NCBI GenBank assembly: GCA_003224855.1 | Contig: QHZY01000041.1 | Coordinates: 1-34,385, forward strand | DNA from: Acidobacteriota bacterium | GTDB taxonomy: Bacteria; Acidobacteriota; Terriglobia; Terriglobales; Acidobacteriaceae | DNA: 34,385 bases | Direction: 5' to 3' | In this document: piece after piece, positions 15,694 through 24,794 of the stretch | Layout of the letters: every line of letters starts with the position of its first letter | Position numbering within the stretch: the stretch's first letter is position 1 | The notes under the pieces: generated by a model | What the model was told of the DNA's origin: nothing | Seen by the model: the letters and a program-made list of their open reading frames with translations, nothing else | Database searches by the model: none | Program-made: the position numbers and the translations under genes

Positions 15694-17745
15694 TCAGCCC
15701 GCCGCGCCGGCAGCGCGAACAGAGATGACGGGAGCGGGTTGCGATTGCAGAATTTCGCGCAATTTCCAGGCCATGGTTTTCAGCGAAAATGGCTTTTGCA
15801 GAAACCTGGAGAGCACATCCACATGCCCATGTCGAAGTACGGTGCTCTCCGCGTAGCCTGAGACAAAGAAGACCTTGGTTTTTGGGCGCTCGGAAATCAG
15901 CGTGGAGGCAAGCTGCACTCCGCTAATGCCGGGCATGACCACATCGGACATCAGCAGATCAATTGCAGCCGGATAACTCCGGGCGAGTTCCAGGGCTTGC
16001 TGTCCGTTGCCGGCCTCCAGGACGATATAGCCAATGCTTCTCAGAAAATCGCGGGTAGAGCTCCGGACCGCAGCCTCATCCTCTACTAGCAGAATTGTTT
16101 CGCACCCATTAGGAACCGGCTCTTGCCGGACAGGCGGCGGGAAGGACGACGCCTTGGCATTTACACGTGGCAAATAGATCTTGAAGGCCGTACCCAGCCG
16201 GGGCTCGCTGTAAACCCATATGTAGCCGCCGCTCTGTTTCACGATGCCGTATACCGTCGCCAGACCGAGGCCCGTGCCCTTGCCTTGTTCTTTTGTGGAA
16301 TAAAACGGTTCGAAGATGTGATTGATATGTTGAGAGCTGATGCCATCTCCGGTATCAGAGACGCTGAGCAAAACGTAGTTACCCGCAGGTACCATGCTGT
16401 GGCGGCGCAGGTAAATCTCGTCGAGGTGGACCGCCGAGGATTCGATAGTGAGCTTACCGCCACGTGGCATGGCGTCCCGGGCATTGGCGGCGAGATTCAT
16501 CACGATCTGCTCCAGTTGTACGGGATCGGCCTTGACCATTCCGAGTTGTTCACCAGGCATAAATTTGAGTTCGATGTCCTCGCCGATAAGGCGGGGCAGC
16601 ATCTTAACTATTTCCTGAATCACGTGATTGAGGTCAAGAAGTTGCAGGGCCTGAACCTGCTTGCGCCCAAAGGCCAGCAGTTGACGCGTGAGCTCGGCAG
16701 CACGACGAGACGCGGTCTGGATTTCGAGAACATGCCTGCGCAAAGGATGTTCCTGAGCCAGAGAGTCCAGAGTCATTTCTGCATTGGCACTGATGACCAT
16801 CAGCAGGTTATTGAAATCGTGAGCCACTCCGCCGGCGAGTTTGCCGACCGCATCCATACGCTGCGAGCTGTGCAGCTGAGCTTCAAGGCGTCGGCGCTCG
16901 GTTATATCGCGGTCGTTGGAGATGAAATGGGTGATCTTTCCTGCATTGTCATGGAGCGGGGTAATGGTCTTTTCTGCGTAGAACACTTCACCGTTCTTTT
17001 TACGGTTTGCGAGCACCCCGCGAAACACTTCTCCCGCCAGAACCGTCTCCCACAGCTCCCGGTAAAGACTGGGAAGCTGATGCCCTGATTTCAGGATGCG
17101 GGGGGTGCGGCCAATCGCTTCTTTGCGCGAATACCCGGTCAGAGTTTCAAATGCAGGATTAACGTACTCGATAATGCCAGAACGATCGGTGATGATGACG
17201 AGATCGGCCGAACGCTCAACCGCACGGGAGACTTTGCGCAGCATATTCTCCGCGCGTTGACGCTGGCGCTCTTTGCAATAGAGGTCAATGGCGCACTGCA
17301 CATTGCGCGTCAGCGAGGCGTGATCGAGCTTGGACTTTTCGACGAATCCACTGGCGCCGGCTTTGATGGCGGCATCGGATGCAACCTCATCGACGTGATC
17401 GCTGAGAAACACTACCGGGACGCGGGCGCCTTCCTTCCGCAAATCGCGAATCAGGCGCAGAGCGGTGCCCTCGCCGGGAGTGAAGTTGCAAAGCAGCAGG
17501 TCAAAAGTTGTGTGCCGCATGCACTCCAGGGCATGATCTGAGTTCAAAGCGTGCTGAAGACTCACATGGCCATTACCATTTCGCTCCAGCAGGTTGCGCA
17601 AGTAATCAGCATCGGTTGGGCTCTGGCTGACCAGCAATAATTGCATCTGAACGCTAGCCACATCGGTATGGGCGGCAGTTGCCATATTGGTCGGGTTCCA
17701 TTGGTAACATCGGTTCAAGGTCGGCAAGTACCTGAAAACGGGCAT
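15694..17745 (-). CDS. Hybrid sensor histidine kinase: pseudo-receiver, PAS, HisKA, HATPase, receiver
   Basis: Cytoplasmic two-component sensor of 683 residues; no membrane helix is seen. Domains: N-terminal receiver about 33-150; PAS about 170-290 (DLVIITDRSGIIEYVNPAFE, then the DRDITERRRLE end); HisKA about 300-365 with the phospho-His box GGVAHDFNNLL; HATPase about 405-520 (NLAANARDAMP, SDTGDGIS, KGTGLGLATVYG); C-terminal receiver about 545-660 with acceptor Asp in LLMSDVVMPGISG and Lys in LQKPFS. In the N-terminal receiver the acceptor position is Asn (DLLLCNFTPGEG) and the usual acidic pair is absent (SQSPTD), so it is probably not phosphorylated. The first 20 residues look unlike a protein start; Met21 (ATG 17685) is a reasonable alternative. 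Confidence 0.88.
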   Translation of the reverse strand: MPVFRYLPTLNRCYQWNPTNMATAAHTDVASVQMQLLLVSQSPTDADYLRNLLERNGNGHVSLQHALNSDHALECMRHTTFDLLLCNFTPGEGTALRLIRDLRKEGARVPVVFLSDHVDEVASDAAIKAGASGFVEKSKLDHASLTRNVQCAIDLYCKERQRQRAENMLRKVSRAVERSADLVIITDRSGIIEYVNPAFETLTGYSRKEAIGRTPRILKSGHQLPSLYRELWETVLAGEVFRGVLANRKKNGEVFYAEKTITPLHDNAGKITHFISNDRDITERRRLEAQLHSSQRMDAVGKLAGGVAHDFNNLLMVISANAEMTLDSLAQEHPLRRHVLEIQTASRRAAELTRQLLAFGRKQVQALQLLDLNHVIQEIVKMLPRLIGEDIELKFMPGEQLGMVKADPVQLEQIVMNLAANARDAMPRGGKLTIESSAVHLDEIYLRRHSMVPAGNYVLLSVSDTGDGISSQHINHIFEPFYSTKEQGKGTGLGLATVYGIVKQSGGYIWVYSEPRLGTAFKIYLPRVNAKASSFPPPVRQEPVPNGCETILLVEDEAAVRSSTRDFLRSIGYIVLEAGNGQQALELARSYPAAIDLLMSDVVMPGISGVQLASTLISERPKTKVFFVSGYAESTVLRHGHVDVLSRFLQKPFSLKTMAWKLREILQSQPAPVISVRAAGAAG

Positions 17746-17897
17746 CGGGAGAGAGGGAAAAGACTGCCCAGCGGTTCATAAAGGGAAGGGTACAATTTCA
17801 GGAGAGCAGCGACTCGGGTGAACGAGTTTCTGAGACACCCCCAGCCCTCCTGAATCCTCCACGCAAGCCCATACATCCGTTATTCTAGTAATCAGTT

Positions 17898-20393
17898 ATG
17901 TCAACGAGTACGAAGACCGAGATCAACGGTTCAGCCAACCTGTTGGAAACAAACAAAGAAGAACGAGACCGCATTTTCGAGCCATTCCGGCAATGGGGAT
18001 ATCTTGAGTCCGACCTCGATCCCTTAGGCTTTCTGCCGCCGCAGCCGCATCCTGAACTACAGGTTAAAAACGAACTGGCCCGTTCGGCGCGAGCAGCCTA
18101 TTGCGGGACAGTTGGATTGGAATTCGGCCATATCGCGGACCCGGAACGCCGCCGATGGCTGCAGGAAAAGATGGAAGGACCGCAGGATGAAGTGGACCAG
18201 CAGCACATTCTGGAGCAGCTCATACGGGCAGATTTGTTCGAGCAGGTCCTGCAGCAGCGATACCTCGGGAACAAGCGGTTCTCGCTGGAGGGCGTGACAG
18301 CGCTGATTCCCTTAGTGGATGAGATCGTGGAAGCCGCAGCACAACGCGGAGCCGTGGAATTGGTAATGGGCATGAGCCATCGTGGGCGACTGAATGTGAT
18401 TGTGCAAGTGGCACGACGGCCAGCGGAAGAGGTTTTTGCCGGATTTGAAGACGTTGATCCGCGGAGCGTATTAGGCAGCGGTGATGTGAAATACCACATG
18501 GGCGCGACCGGGGAGTACCCGACGCGTGACGGCGGGCATGTGCATGTTCATCTGGTATCGAATCCCAGTCACCTGGAGGCGGTGGATCCGGTAACGGTCG
18601 GTCGGACGCGAGCCAAGCAGGACCGGGCAGGTGAGGATGGAGAAAAGAAGTTTTTGCCATTGCTGGTTCATGGAGACGCGGCGTTTGCCGGTCAGGGTCT
18701 GCTTTCAGAAGTCCTGAACATGTCCGATTTGAAGGGTTACACGGTTGGCGGCACCATCCATATCATCGCCAACAATCTGCTCGGCTTTACCACGGCTTAC
18801 AGCGAAGAGCATTCGGCACGATTTTCAGCGCAAACCGCGCGCAGACAGGACATACCGATTTTCCACGTCAATGCAGAAGATGTAGACGCAGTGGTGAGGA
18901 TCGGCCGCATCGCGTTGGATTATCGCTACACATTCTCGAGTGACGTGGTGATCGACCTGGTTGGCTACCGGCGTCATGGACACAGCGAAGTAGATGATCC
19001 AACGGTGACGCAACCTTTGTTGTACAAGGCGATTAAGGAGCACCCGCCTTTGTGGGAAATCTACGCTGGAGACAACGGCCTGGACGACGCGCCGGCACTG
19101 GCCACAGCGGTGCGGGCGGAGTATGAAGCAGCGCAAAAAGAAGCCGGAACACTGACCAAGAAGCCTTCGCTCCGGGAACTGCCCTGGTACTGGAATGAAT
19201 TTTATGGAGGCCCCCATAAAGCGCAGTACGAAGTGGAAACGGCCGTCAATAATGAGGAACTGCAACAGATCGGCGAAAGGTTGGTAAGTTATCCGCCCAG
19301 TTTTCATATCCACCCCAAGGTGAAGAAGTTGCTGGAACAGCGGGCCGAGATGACGCAGGGTAAAAGGGCAGTCGATTACGGGATGGCAGAAGCATTGGCT
19401 TTTGGCAGCCTGGTAAAAGCGGGAGTTCCGGTGCGCCTGACGGGACAGGACAGCCGGCGCGGTACCTTCAATCAGCGTCACTCCGTGCTGCTCGACATCG
19501 AGAACGAGCAGGAGTACGTTCCGCTGCAGCATGTTTCAGAGCCCCAAGCGCGCTGCGAGATTTATAACTCCCCGCTTTCCGAGCCGGGCGTGATTGGCTT
19601 TGAATATGGTTACAGCCGCGATTATCCGGAAGCGCTGGTGCTATGGGAAGCGCAGTTTGGCGACTTCGCAAATGTCGGCCAGGCTGTAATCGATCAATTC
19701 GTGAGCGCGGGTGAAGATAAATGGGGCCTGCTGTCAGGTTTGGTGCTATTGCTTCCGCACGGTTACGAAGGGCAAGGACCGGAGCACTCAAGCGCGCGTA
19801 TCGAACGCTTTCTGCAGCTGGCCGCGCGAGACAATCTGCAGATATGCCAGCCCTCGACGGCAGCACAATATTTTCATCTTTTGCGACGGCAGGGGCTACG
19901 GCACTGGCGCAAACCGCTGGTCGTGTTTACACCAAAGAGCATGCTGCGTCATCCGGACGCTTCATCACCGATTTCTGACTTCAGCAGCGGAAGATTTCAC
20001 AATGTGATTGCCGACTCCGAAGTGAGTGATGCGAGCCGGGTGCTGGTCTGCACCGGCAAGATCGGTCATGAACTGCGAGCGGAGCGCAAGAACAGGAAAG
20101 ACACTACTACCGCCATCATTTCCCTTGAACAGCTGTTTCCGTTCCCGGACAAGGGACTGAGCGAAGCATTGGCGCAACACCCGAATGCGCGTGACATCGT
20201 TTGGGTGCAGGAGGAGCCGGCCAATATGGGAGCGCTGTTTTATATGCTGCCCCGCCTGCGGCACATCTCCGGCGGACGCTCGGTGCTTTCGGTCAAGCGT
20301 TCTGCCAGCGCAAGCCCCTCTACAGGCTCGGCCAAGGCGCATGAAGTCGAACAGAAAACGCTGTTAAAGCTGGCCTTTCGAAACGGACAATGA
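17898..20393 (+). CDS. sucA: 2-oxoglutarate dehydrogenase E1 component
   Basis: ThDP-dependent decarboxylase of the TCA cycle, converting 2-oxoglutarate to a succinyl group passed to the E2 lipoyl enzyme. Seen in order: NKRFSLEGVTALIP near 134, MGMSHRGRLNV near 167, GSGDVKYHMGATGEYPTRDG near 202, SNPSHLEAVDPV near 231, the ThDP/Mg block HGDAAFAGQGLLSEVLNMSD near 268, and YRRHGHSEVDDPTVTQP near 362. The transketolase-like C-terminal half carries RLTGQDSRRGTFNQRHS near 518 and LLPHGYEGQGPEHSSARIER near 623. At 831 residues it is about 100 shorter than the E. coli enzyme; the shortfall is at the N-terminus, where E. coli E1 contacts E2. No E2 or E3 gene is next to it. A TATTCT box lies 11 bases before the ATG and no Shine-Dalgarno is visible. 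Confidence 0.92.
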   Translation: MSTSTKTEINGSANLLETNKEERDRIFEPFRQWGYLESDLDPLGFLPPQPHPELQVKNELARSARAAYCGTVGLEFGHIADPERRRWLQEKMEGPQDEVDQQHILEQLIRADLFEQVLQQRYLGNKRFSLEGVTALIPLVDEIVEAAAQRGAVELVMGMSHRGRLNVIVQVARRPAEEVFAGFEDVDPRSVLGSGDVKYHMGATGEYPTRDGGHVHVHLVSNPSHLEAVDPVTVGRTRAKQDRAGEDGEKKFLPLLVHGDAAFAGQGLLSEVLNMSDLKGYTVGGTIHIIANNLLGFTTAYSEEHSARFSAQTARRQDIPIFHVNAEDVDAVVRIGRIALDYRYTFSSDVVIDLVGYRRHGHSEVDDPTVTQPLLYKAIKEHPPLWEIYAGDNGLDDAPALATAVRAEYEAAQKEAGTLTKKPSLRELPWYWNEFYGGPHKAQYEVETAVNNEELQQIGERLVSYPPSFHIHPKVKKLLEQRAEMTQGKRAVDYGMAEALAFGSLVKAGVPVRLTGQDSRRGTFNQRHSVLLDIENEQEYVPLQHVSEPQARCEIYNSPLSEPGVIGFEYGYSRDYPEALVLWEAQFGDFANVGQAVIDQFVSAGEDKWGLLSGLVLLLPHGYEGQGPEHSSARIERFLQLAARDNLQICQPSTAAQYFHLLRRQGLRHWRKPLVVFTPKSMLRHPDASSPISDFSSGRFHNVIADSEVSDASRVLVCTGKIGHELRAERKNRKDTTTAIISLEQLFPFPDKGLSEALAQHPNARDIVWVQEEPANMGALFYMLPRLRHISGGRSVLSVKRSASASPSTGSAKAHEVEQKTLLKLAFRNGQ

Positions 20394-20456
20394 CGTTATC
20401 TCAAGCAAACCGGTTAAAATGGAGTCTGACAAATTCCTAATCAGGAGCGATATCGA

Positions 20457-20630
20457 ATGTCCGCACCAAGCCGCAGGCCAGAGATCCGGCGCCGCCGAAC
20501 ACGCCAGGAAAAAATCCAGAAACTTAAGAAGCGCCACGCCGCAGCCGCAAATGATGCGGATCGCACGCGCCTGGCTGCTAAGCTGCACCGCCTGTCACTG
20601 AATTCACCCGGGATTCCTTTGCTCAAGTAA
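20457..20630 (+). CDS. Small basic protein, DUF6800-like
   Basis: A 57-residue frame that falls under usual length cut-offs. ATG 20457 is preceded by AGGAG (20442-20446). The sequence is strongly basic at the N-terminus (RRPEIRRRRTRQEKIQKLKK) and continues as an amphipathic helix (ANDADRTRLAAKLHRLS). This RREIRRRRxRxxKxxKL layout resembles the small DUF6800 family, recalled from memory. The charge suggests nucleic-acid or ribosome binding, but no function is established. It follows sucA by 63 bases, and its TAA (20628-20630) abuts the stop of the convergent GT4 gene (20631) with no spacer. Confidence 0.65.
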   Translation: MSAPSRRPEIRRRRTRQEKIQKLKKRHAAAANDADRTRLAAKLHRLSLNSPGIPLLK

Positions 20631-21806
20631 TCACGGACCGACGGTTTGTTTGAGCTTCACCGTCCGAATCCGGCCCCGGCCCCCAATTTCTTCATAGGCA
20701 GCTATCAACTGCTCGGCGGAAGCGTCCCAGGAGAATTTTTGCGCCTGGGCGTAACCGCGCTGTTTCAGCTTTTCACGTAACACCTGGTCAACCAGCACGC
20801 GATGAAGAGCGCGCATGATCTCGAACACGTTCTCGGGATTGACCAGCACCGCGGCGCTGCCCACGACTTCCGGAAGAGACGAGGTATTGGAGGTTACGAC
20901 CGGCGTGCCGTGGGCCATGGCCTCGACCGGCGGCAGGCCGAATCCCTCATACAAAGACGGGAACACAAAAACCTTGGCAGCGTCGTAGAAGATTCGCAGG
21001 ACCTCGATCGGTACAAAGCCCATGAATCTCACGTCATTCTGGACGCCGCCGCGAATGACGGTACGGCGCAGATCGGGATGCTTGCTCAGTTCGTCGCCAA
21101 TAATGATCAGCTTGAGGCCGGGAAACTTCCCTTCCTTCTCGAGCGCGGCTTTCAGCGCAGAAAAGGCTTCAATGATGCGAACCACGTTCTTGTGTGGGCT
21201 GATACGCCCGGCATAAAGCAGGAAGTCCTGATTGATCAGGTAACGTTCGGCGAGCACCTGGCGGTCCTGCTCGGTTGCGTGTCCGCGCAGAAAGCGTTCA
21301 TCGATTGCGTTGTAGATCACCTGGATGCGGCTGGCGGGAATGCCGAAGATTTTTTCAACCTCACTTTTGGTGAACTTTGAGACTGCGAATATCCGGTCGG
21401 CATGACGCAGGACCCGTCCCGTGAGCTGAAAGTGCATGGAGCGGCGAAGGCTGGAGCGATCATGCGTGCGGTACATGTGCTCAAGCAGGTCATGCACCGT
21501 AACTACGTACCGACAGGGCAGACTGCGCGGCGCCCAGAAAAGATGGGGAATGTGCACCAGATCGCAGCGCATTCTCTGCAGCAGATTGCGGCATTCAAGG
21601 TATCCGGAAACAGAGGTATCGTTTTTGTCGAACGGTTGGCCTCGAAAATTCTCCGGTAGTGGCCCGATTTCGGCTATCTTTTCTGCCGACCCCAGCAGCA
21701 TGTATTCATTGTTGCGGTCCAGGCGGGCAAGCGCGCGAACAATGTTACGAGTGTAAGTTCCGACGCCGAAGTCGGTCATGCGCCGGATGTCGATTGCAAT
21801 TCGCAC
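20631..21806 (-). CDS. Glycosyltransferase family 4 (GT-B)
   Basis: Retaining GT-B glycosyltransferase of 391 residues using a nucleotide-sugar donor. The N-terminal half has the acceptor loop DFGVGTYTRNIVRALARLD and YVVTVHDLLEHMY near 110; the C-terminal half has LLYAGRISPHKNVVRIIEAF near 197 and the EX7E donor-binding motif in FPSLYEGFGLPPVEAMAHG near 288, followed by TPVVTSNTSSLPEV. The protein starts at GTG 21806 and looks complete. It points away from the glycan cluster at 10-15 kb and could act in exopolysaccharide or LPS synthesis; the sugar is not determinable here. Confidence 0.88.
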   Translation of the reverse strand: MRIAIDIRRMTDFGVGTYTRNIVRALARLDRNNEYMLLGSAEKIAEIGPLPENFRGQPFDKNDTSVSGYLECRNLLQRMRCDLVHIPHLFWAPRSLPCRYVVTVHDLLEHMYRTHDRSSLRRSMHFQLTGRVLRHADRIFAVSKFTKSEVEKIFGIPASRIQVIYNAIDERFLRGHATEQDRQVLAERYLINQDFLLYAGRISPHKNVVRIIEAFSALKAALEKEGKFPGLKLIIIGDELSKHPDLRRTVIRGGVQNDVRFMGFVPIEVLRIFYDAAKVFVFPSLYEGFGLPPVEAMAHGTPVVTSNTSSLPEVVGSAAVLVNPENVFEIMRALHRVLVDQVLREKLKQRGYAQAQKFSWDASAEQLIAAYEEIGGRGRIRTVKLKQTVGP

Positions 21807-21831
21807 GGAAATTTAATCCCAGAACGGGCGG

Positions 21832-22911
21832 CTAAACCCTGGCTTCCGCCTGCGCTTTGGCACGGCGCTCGGCGTAGAGCGGAAACGCCTCTGCTAGTTC
21901 GAAAACCTGTCGACGAATACTTTGAAGAACCGCCGCATCGCTGCGTTCCCGTAAGGCTTTAGAAATCCAGCTTCCGATCTGCCGCATCTCCGGTTCCTTC
22001 ATCCCGCGCGTGGTCAGGGCAGGAGTGCCGATGCGAATACCGCTCGGCTTAAGGGGTGGGTTGGTATCGAACGGAATGGCGTTCTTGTTCACGGTGATTC
22101 CAGCTTCGCCGAGAGCTTTCTCTGCTTCACTGCCCAGCATGCCCTGCGAGAAGACGTCCACCAGCATGAGGTGAGTGTCAGTACCGCCGGAGATGATGCG
22201 GAAACCCTGCGCGGACAGAGCATCCGCCAGTACGCGCGCGTTAGCGACCACCTGGCGAGCGTAGTCCCTAAATTCTGGTTGCATAGCCTCCAGAAAGCAC
22301 ACCGCTTTCGCAGCCATGATATGGACTAACGGACCGCCCTGCATACCTGGAAAGACGGTTTTGTCGATAGCGGCGGCGAACTCCTGCTTGCTCAGAATCA
22401 AGCCCGAACGTGGTCCGCGCAGAGTCTTATGCGTAGTAGTGGTTACGATTTGCGCGTGTGGCACTGGGGAAGGATGAACTCCTCCGGCGACCAGTCCAGC
22501 AAAGTGCGCCATGTCCACCAGATAGAGCGCACCCACCTTGTCGGCAATCTGGCGCATGCGAGCGAAGTCGATAATTCGCGGGTATGCGCTTCCGCCGCCG
22601 ATAATGAGCTTCGGTCGTTCCTTTTCCGCGAGTTTTTCCAGATCACCATAATCGATGGTTTCGGTCTCTTTAGTGACACCGTAAGGAACTATGCGGTAAG
22701 TCTTCCCCGAAAAGTTCAGGTGGTGCCCGTGCGTGAGATGTCCACCGTGGGCAAGGTTCAGCCCCAGGATGGTATCGCCGGGCTGGATGATTGCCGAATA
22801 GGCAGCCATATTCGCCTGCGAACCGGCGTGCGGTTGCACGTTGGCATGCTCGGCGCCAAAGAGCTGCTTCGCGCGATCACGCGCCAGATTTTCGATAACG
22901 TCTGTGAGTTG
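21832..22911 (-). pseudogene. glyA: Serine hydroxymethyltransferase lacking its N-terminus
   Basis: PLP enzyme interconverting serine and glycine and supplying one-carbon units. The frame begins abruptly at [20 protein letters not shown] just after a TAA and continues [52 protein letters not shown], the PLP-lysine segment [16 protein letters not shown] and the normal C-terminus. Against E. coli GlyA the first about 71 residues are absent, including the Ser35, Tyr55, Glu57 and Tyr65 substrate-binding region. The only starts are internal (GTG 22839 and later) with no ribosome binding site, so the product would be inactive. The break abuts the stop of the GNAT gene, so the SHMT start plus any leader is gone. 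SHMT is usually essential, so an assembly gap is a serious alternative. Confidence 0.85.
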
Positions 22912-23381
22912 TTATTCAGCCTGCAGGCGACGGTAAACATTCTGATTGTATCGCTCCATGTGGCGTCCGGGCGAAGCCAGAGCGGAGAACCCGAATTGCT
23001 GGTACAGACCAGGGCATCGCGCGTGGCCAAACCCCATCGCCTGAGATGTTGCAGCTGTGGATACGCCATGATGCACTCCATCAGCCACTTGCCTAGCCCC
23101 CTGCCGCGAAAGCCATCCACCACAAACACGTCCGCAATGTAGGCGTAAGTGGCGAAGTCCGAGATCACACGAGCGAATCCGACCTGCTGCTGTTGCTGAT
23201 AAATATCGAAGCAGAGCGAGTTCTGGATGGACCGAGCTACTACATCGCGGGGAATACCTGCAGCCCAATAAGAATCGGCCAGAAAATTATGGATGACGTC
23301 CAGATCCAAAGCGTCACGATTGGTGCTGATTGCGAACTCACCACGAAGTGATTCGAATGCGGGCAAATCCATGCGCGACAT
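22912..23381 (-). pseudogene. GNAT-family N-acetyltransferase with a one-base frameshift
   Basis: Acetyl-CoA-dependent acyltransferase of about 155 residues. The first frame gives DLDVIHNFLADSYWAAGIPR, a YIADVFVVDGFRGRGLGKWL stretch with the RGxGLG acetyl-CoA motif near residue 90, and LRRWGLATRDA. Near 23008-23014 the family-typical continuation GLYQQFGFSALASPGRHMER and the end RYNQNVYRRLQAE appear in the next frame, so one base is missing. Without the shift the frame runs on as non-homologous sequence to 22758. The start could be ATG 23381 or ATG 23372; a TAGAAT box at 23380-23385 favours 23372. The substrate is unknown. Confidence 0.75.
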
Positions 23382-23404
23382 TCTAACTCTGGGCGCTCAT
23401 GCAA

Positions 23405-24592
23405 TCAGGCAAACGCACCGCTCAAAAATCTGGCCAGATGCCAGCCGTCGAGATACTTGTATGGGGCTTCGCCGGTAGTGTAGTGCCCGCAGGGCAGCAC
23501 GACCACCTTATGATCGAGGCCGTAGCGGGCAAATTCGTTGACCACCTGGCGCGAAAATTCCGGCAGAAAAGTAAGGTCATACGCTGCGTAGATAATCAGC
23601 GACTTCCGTGGCCAGCGCGCATACTGCTCGAAATAGGACATCGGACTGATGGCAGCCCACAGGCCCCGCAAGCGCTCAAGGTCGATATGCGGCTCCAGGC
23701 CTTCACGTATGTGGCGGGTCGATTGTCCATGCCACACAACATCTGCAAAATAGGTCGAAGCGTGATTAAACGCGGCTACACGGATGCGTGCATCGTGGGC
23801 CGCAGCCAGAAAGGCATAGCAGGAGCCGAGGCTGGTTCCGACGATGCCAAGCCGGTTATAGCCTTGCTGTTCAAGCCAGTCGAGGCAGCAGCGAACGTCG
23901 ATCACGCCTTGCCGGCAGGCATCCAGCGTACGGCCGATGTTGGCCGAGACTGCATAATCCGCGCGGTGCACGCCGGTCGGACGGCGAACGTCGTGATAAG
24001 GCATGCTCAAGCGCAAAACAGCGATCCCGAGCAGGTTGAGGAGGCGACACAATCCCACGTAAGAAATTGCATCCGAATTCCAGTGCGGCAACAGAACCAC
24101 GGCACGACGACCTCGCGAGGGAAACCAGCGGGCATTCGCGAGATTATTTTCGGGATACTCGGTTTTCACCGGAGAAGTAAAACGCAGGAAGCTGGCGTGG
24201 GTGCCCTTTACTTTCGACTCGAGTTGCGGATCAGGGATCTCGCGTGTACTGCAAACTTCTACTTCACGCCGCTCCAGACGGAAGTCTTCAGGACGCCGGT
24301 AGCTGAAGAATTCATCGCTTGATTTAACTGCGCGCAGATTGTAATCGCGTAAATGATCTTCACAGTCGGCTGGAACCAAGCCGGGGGGATGACCATTGCG
24401 ACACGGCCACTGCTGAGTCCACTCAATTCCGAAATCAAGCGGACGCACGATTCGATTATTGTCCACCGAAGTGAGGCGTGTTTCCCAGCCTTCCATCCAG
24501 CGGCCATAACGTGAGAGCATCAACAACAGACTACCGCAGGATTCAGGCTCGGCACACCAGGCAGCAGCGAATTGCACGCGCTGGAGGCCCAT
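23405..24592 (-). CDS. Alpha/beta hydrolase (ABHD18-like)
   Basis: Serine-hydrolase fold enzyme of up to 395 residues. The nucleophile elbow GIVGTSLGSCYAF (G-T-S-L-G) lies near residue 248, the acid is probably the Asp of IYAAYDLTFLPEF near 345, and the base is the His of LPCGHYTTGE near 375. Earlier pieces include VVLLPHWNSDAISYVGLCR and LRLSMPYHD, which suggest the ABHD18-type group; that placement is from memory. ATG 24592 gives the longest frame, but ATG 24520 (MLSRYGRWMEGW) is preceded by a TAGTCT box seven bases away and may be the true start. Substrate unknown. Confidence 0.75.
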   Translation of the reverse strand: MGLQRVQFAAAWCAEPESCGSLLLMLSRYGRWMEGWETRLTSVDNNRIVRPLDFGIEWTQQWPCRNGHPPGLVPADCEDHLRDYNLRAVKSSDEFFSYRRPEDFRLERREVEVCSTREIPDPQLESKVKGTHASFLRFTSPVKTEYPENNLANARWFPSRGRRAVVLLPHWNSDAISYVGLCRLLNLLGIAVLRLSMPYHDVRRPTGVHRADYAVSANIGRTLDACRQGVIDVRCCLDWLEQQGYNRLGIVGTSLGSCYAFLAAAHDARIRVAAFNHASTYFADVVWHGQSTRHIREGLEPHIDLERLRGLWAAISPMSYFEQYARWPRKSLIIYAAYDLTFLPEFSRQVVNEFARYGLDHKVVVLPCGHYTTGEAPYKYLDGWHLARFLSGAFA

Positions 24593-24794
24593 CGCGCAAA
24601 CCTCAGGAGTGAACGGGCGCCGCTAGCGTGGTTGTATAAGGTTAAGAAGGTACCTGCGGGAAGAAATAGTCTGCGGGGTTACCGGACATATCTCGCGGCC
24701 ACGGGTCCGGTTTGGCGCATCGAGCTTAGCCCGCTTACGCAAACCTCGAACCCGCTGCAGCGAAAGTAGTCCAAATCTGGTTTGAATCGCGAAC

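Noticed and set aside
16123-17088. 321-residue open frame antisense to the histidine kinase
   Set aside because: The minus-strand frame contains all kinase motifs; the antisense frame is a mirror of its codon bias.
22429-24322. Long plus-strand frames over SHMT, GNAT and the hydrolase
   Set aside because: They are shadows of three recognisable minus-strand proteins.
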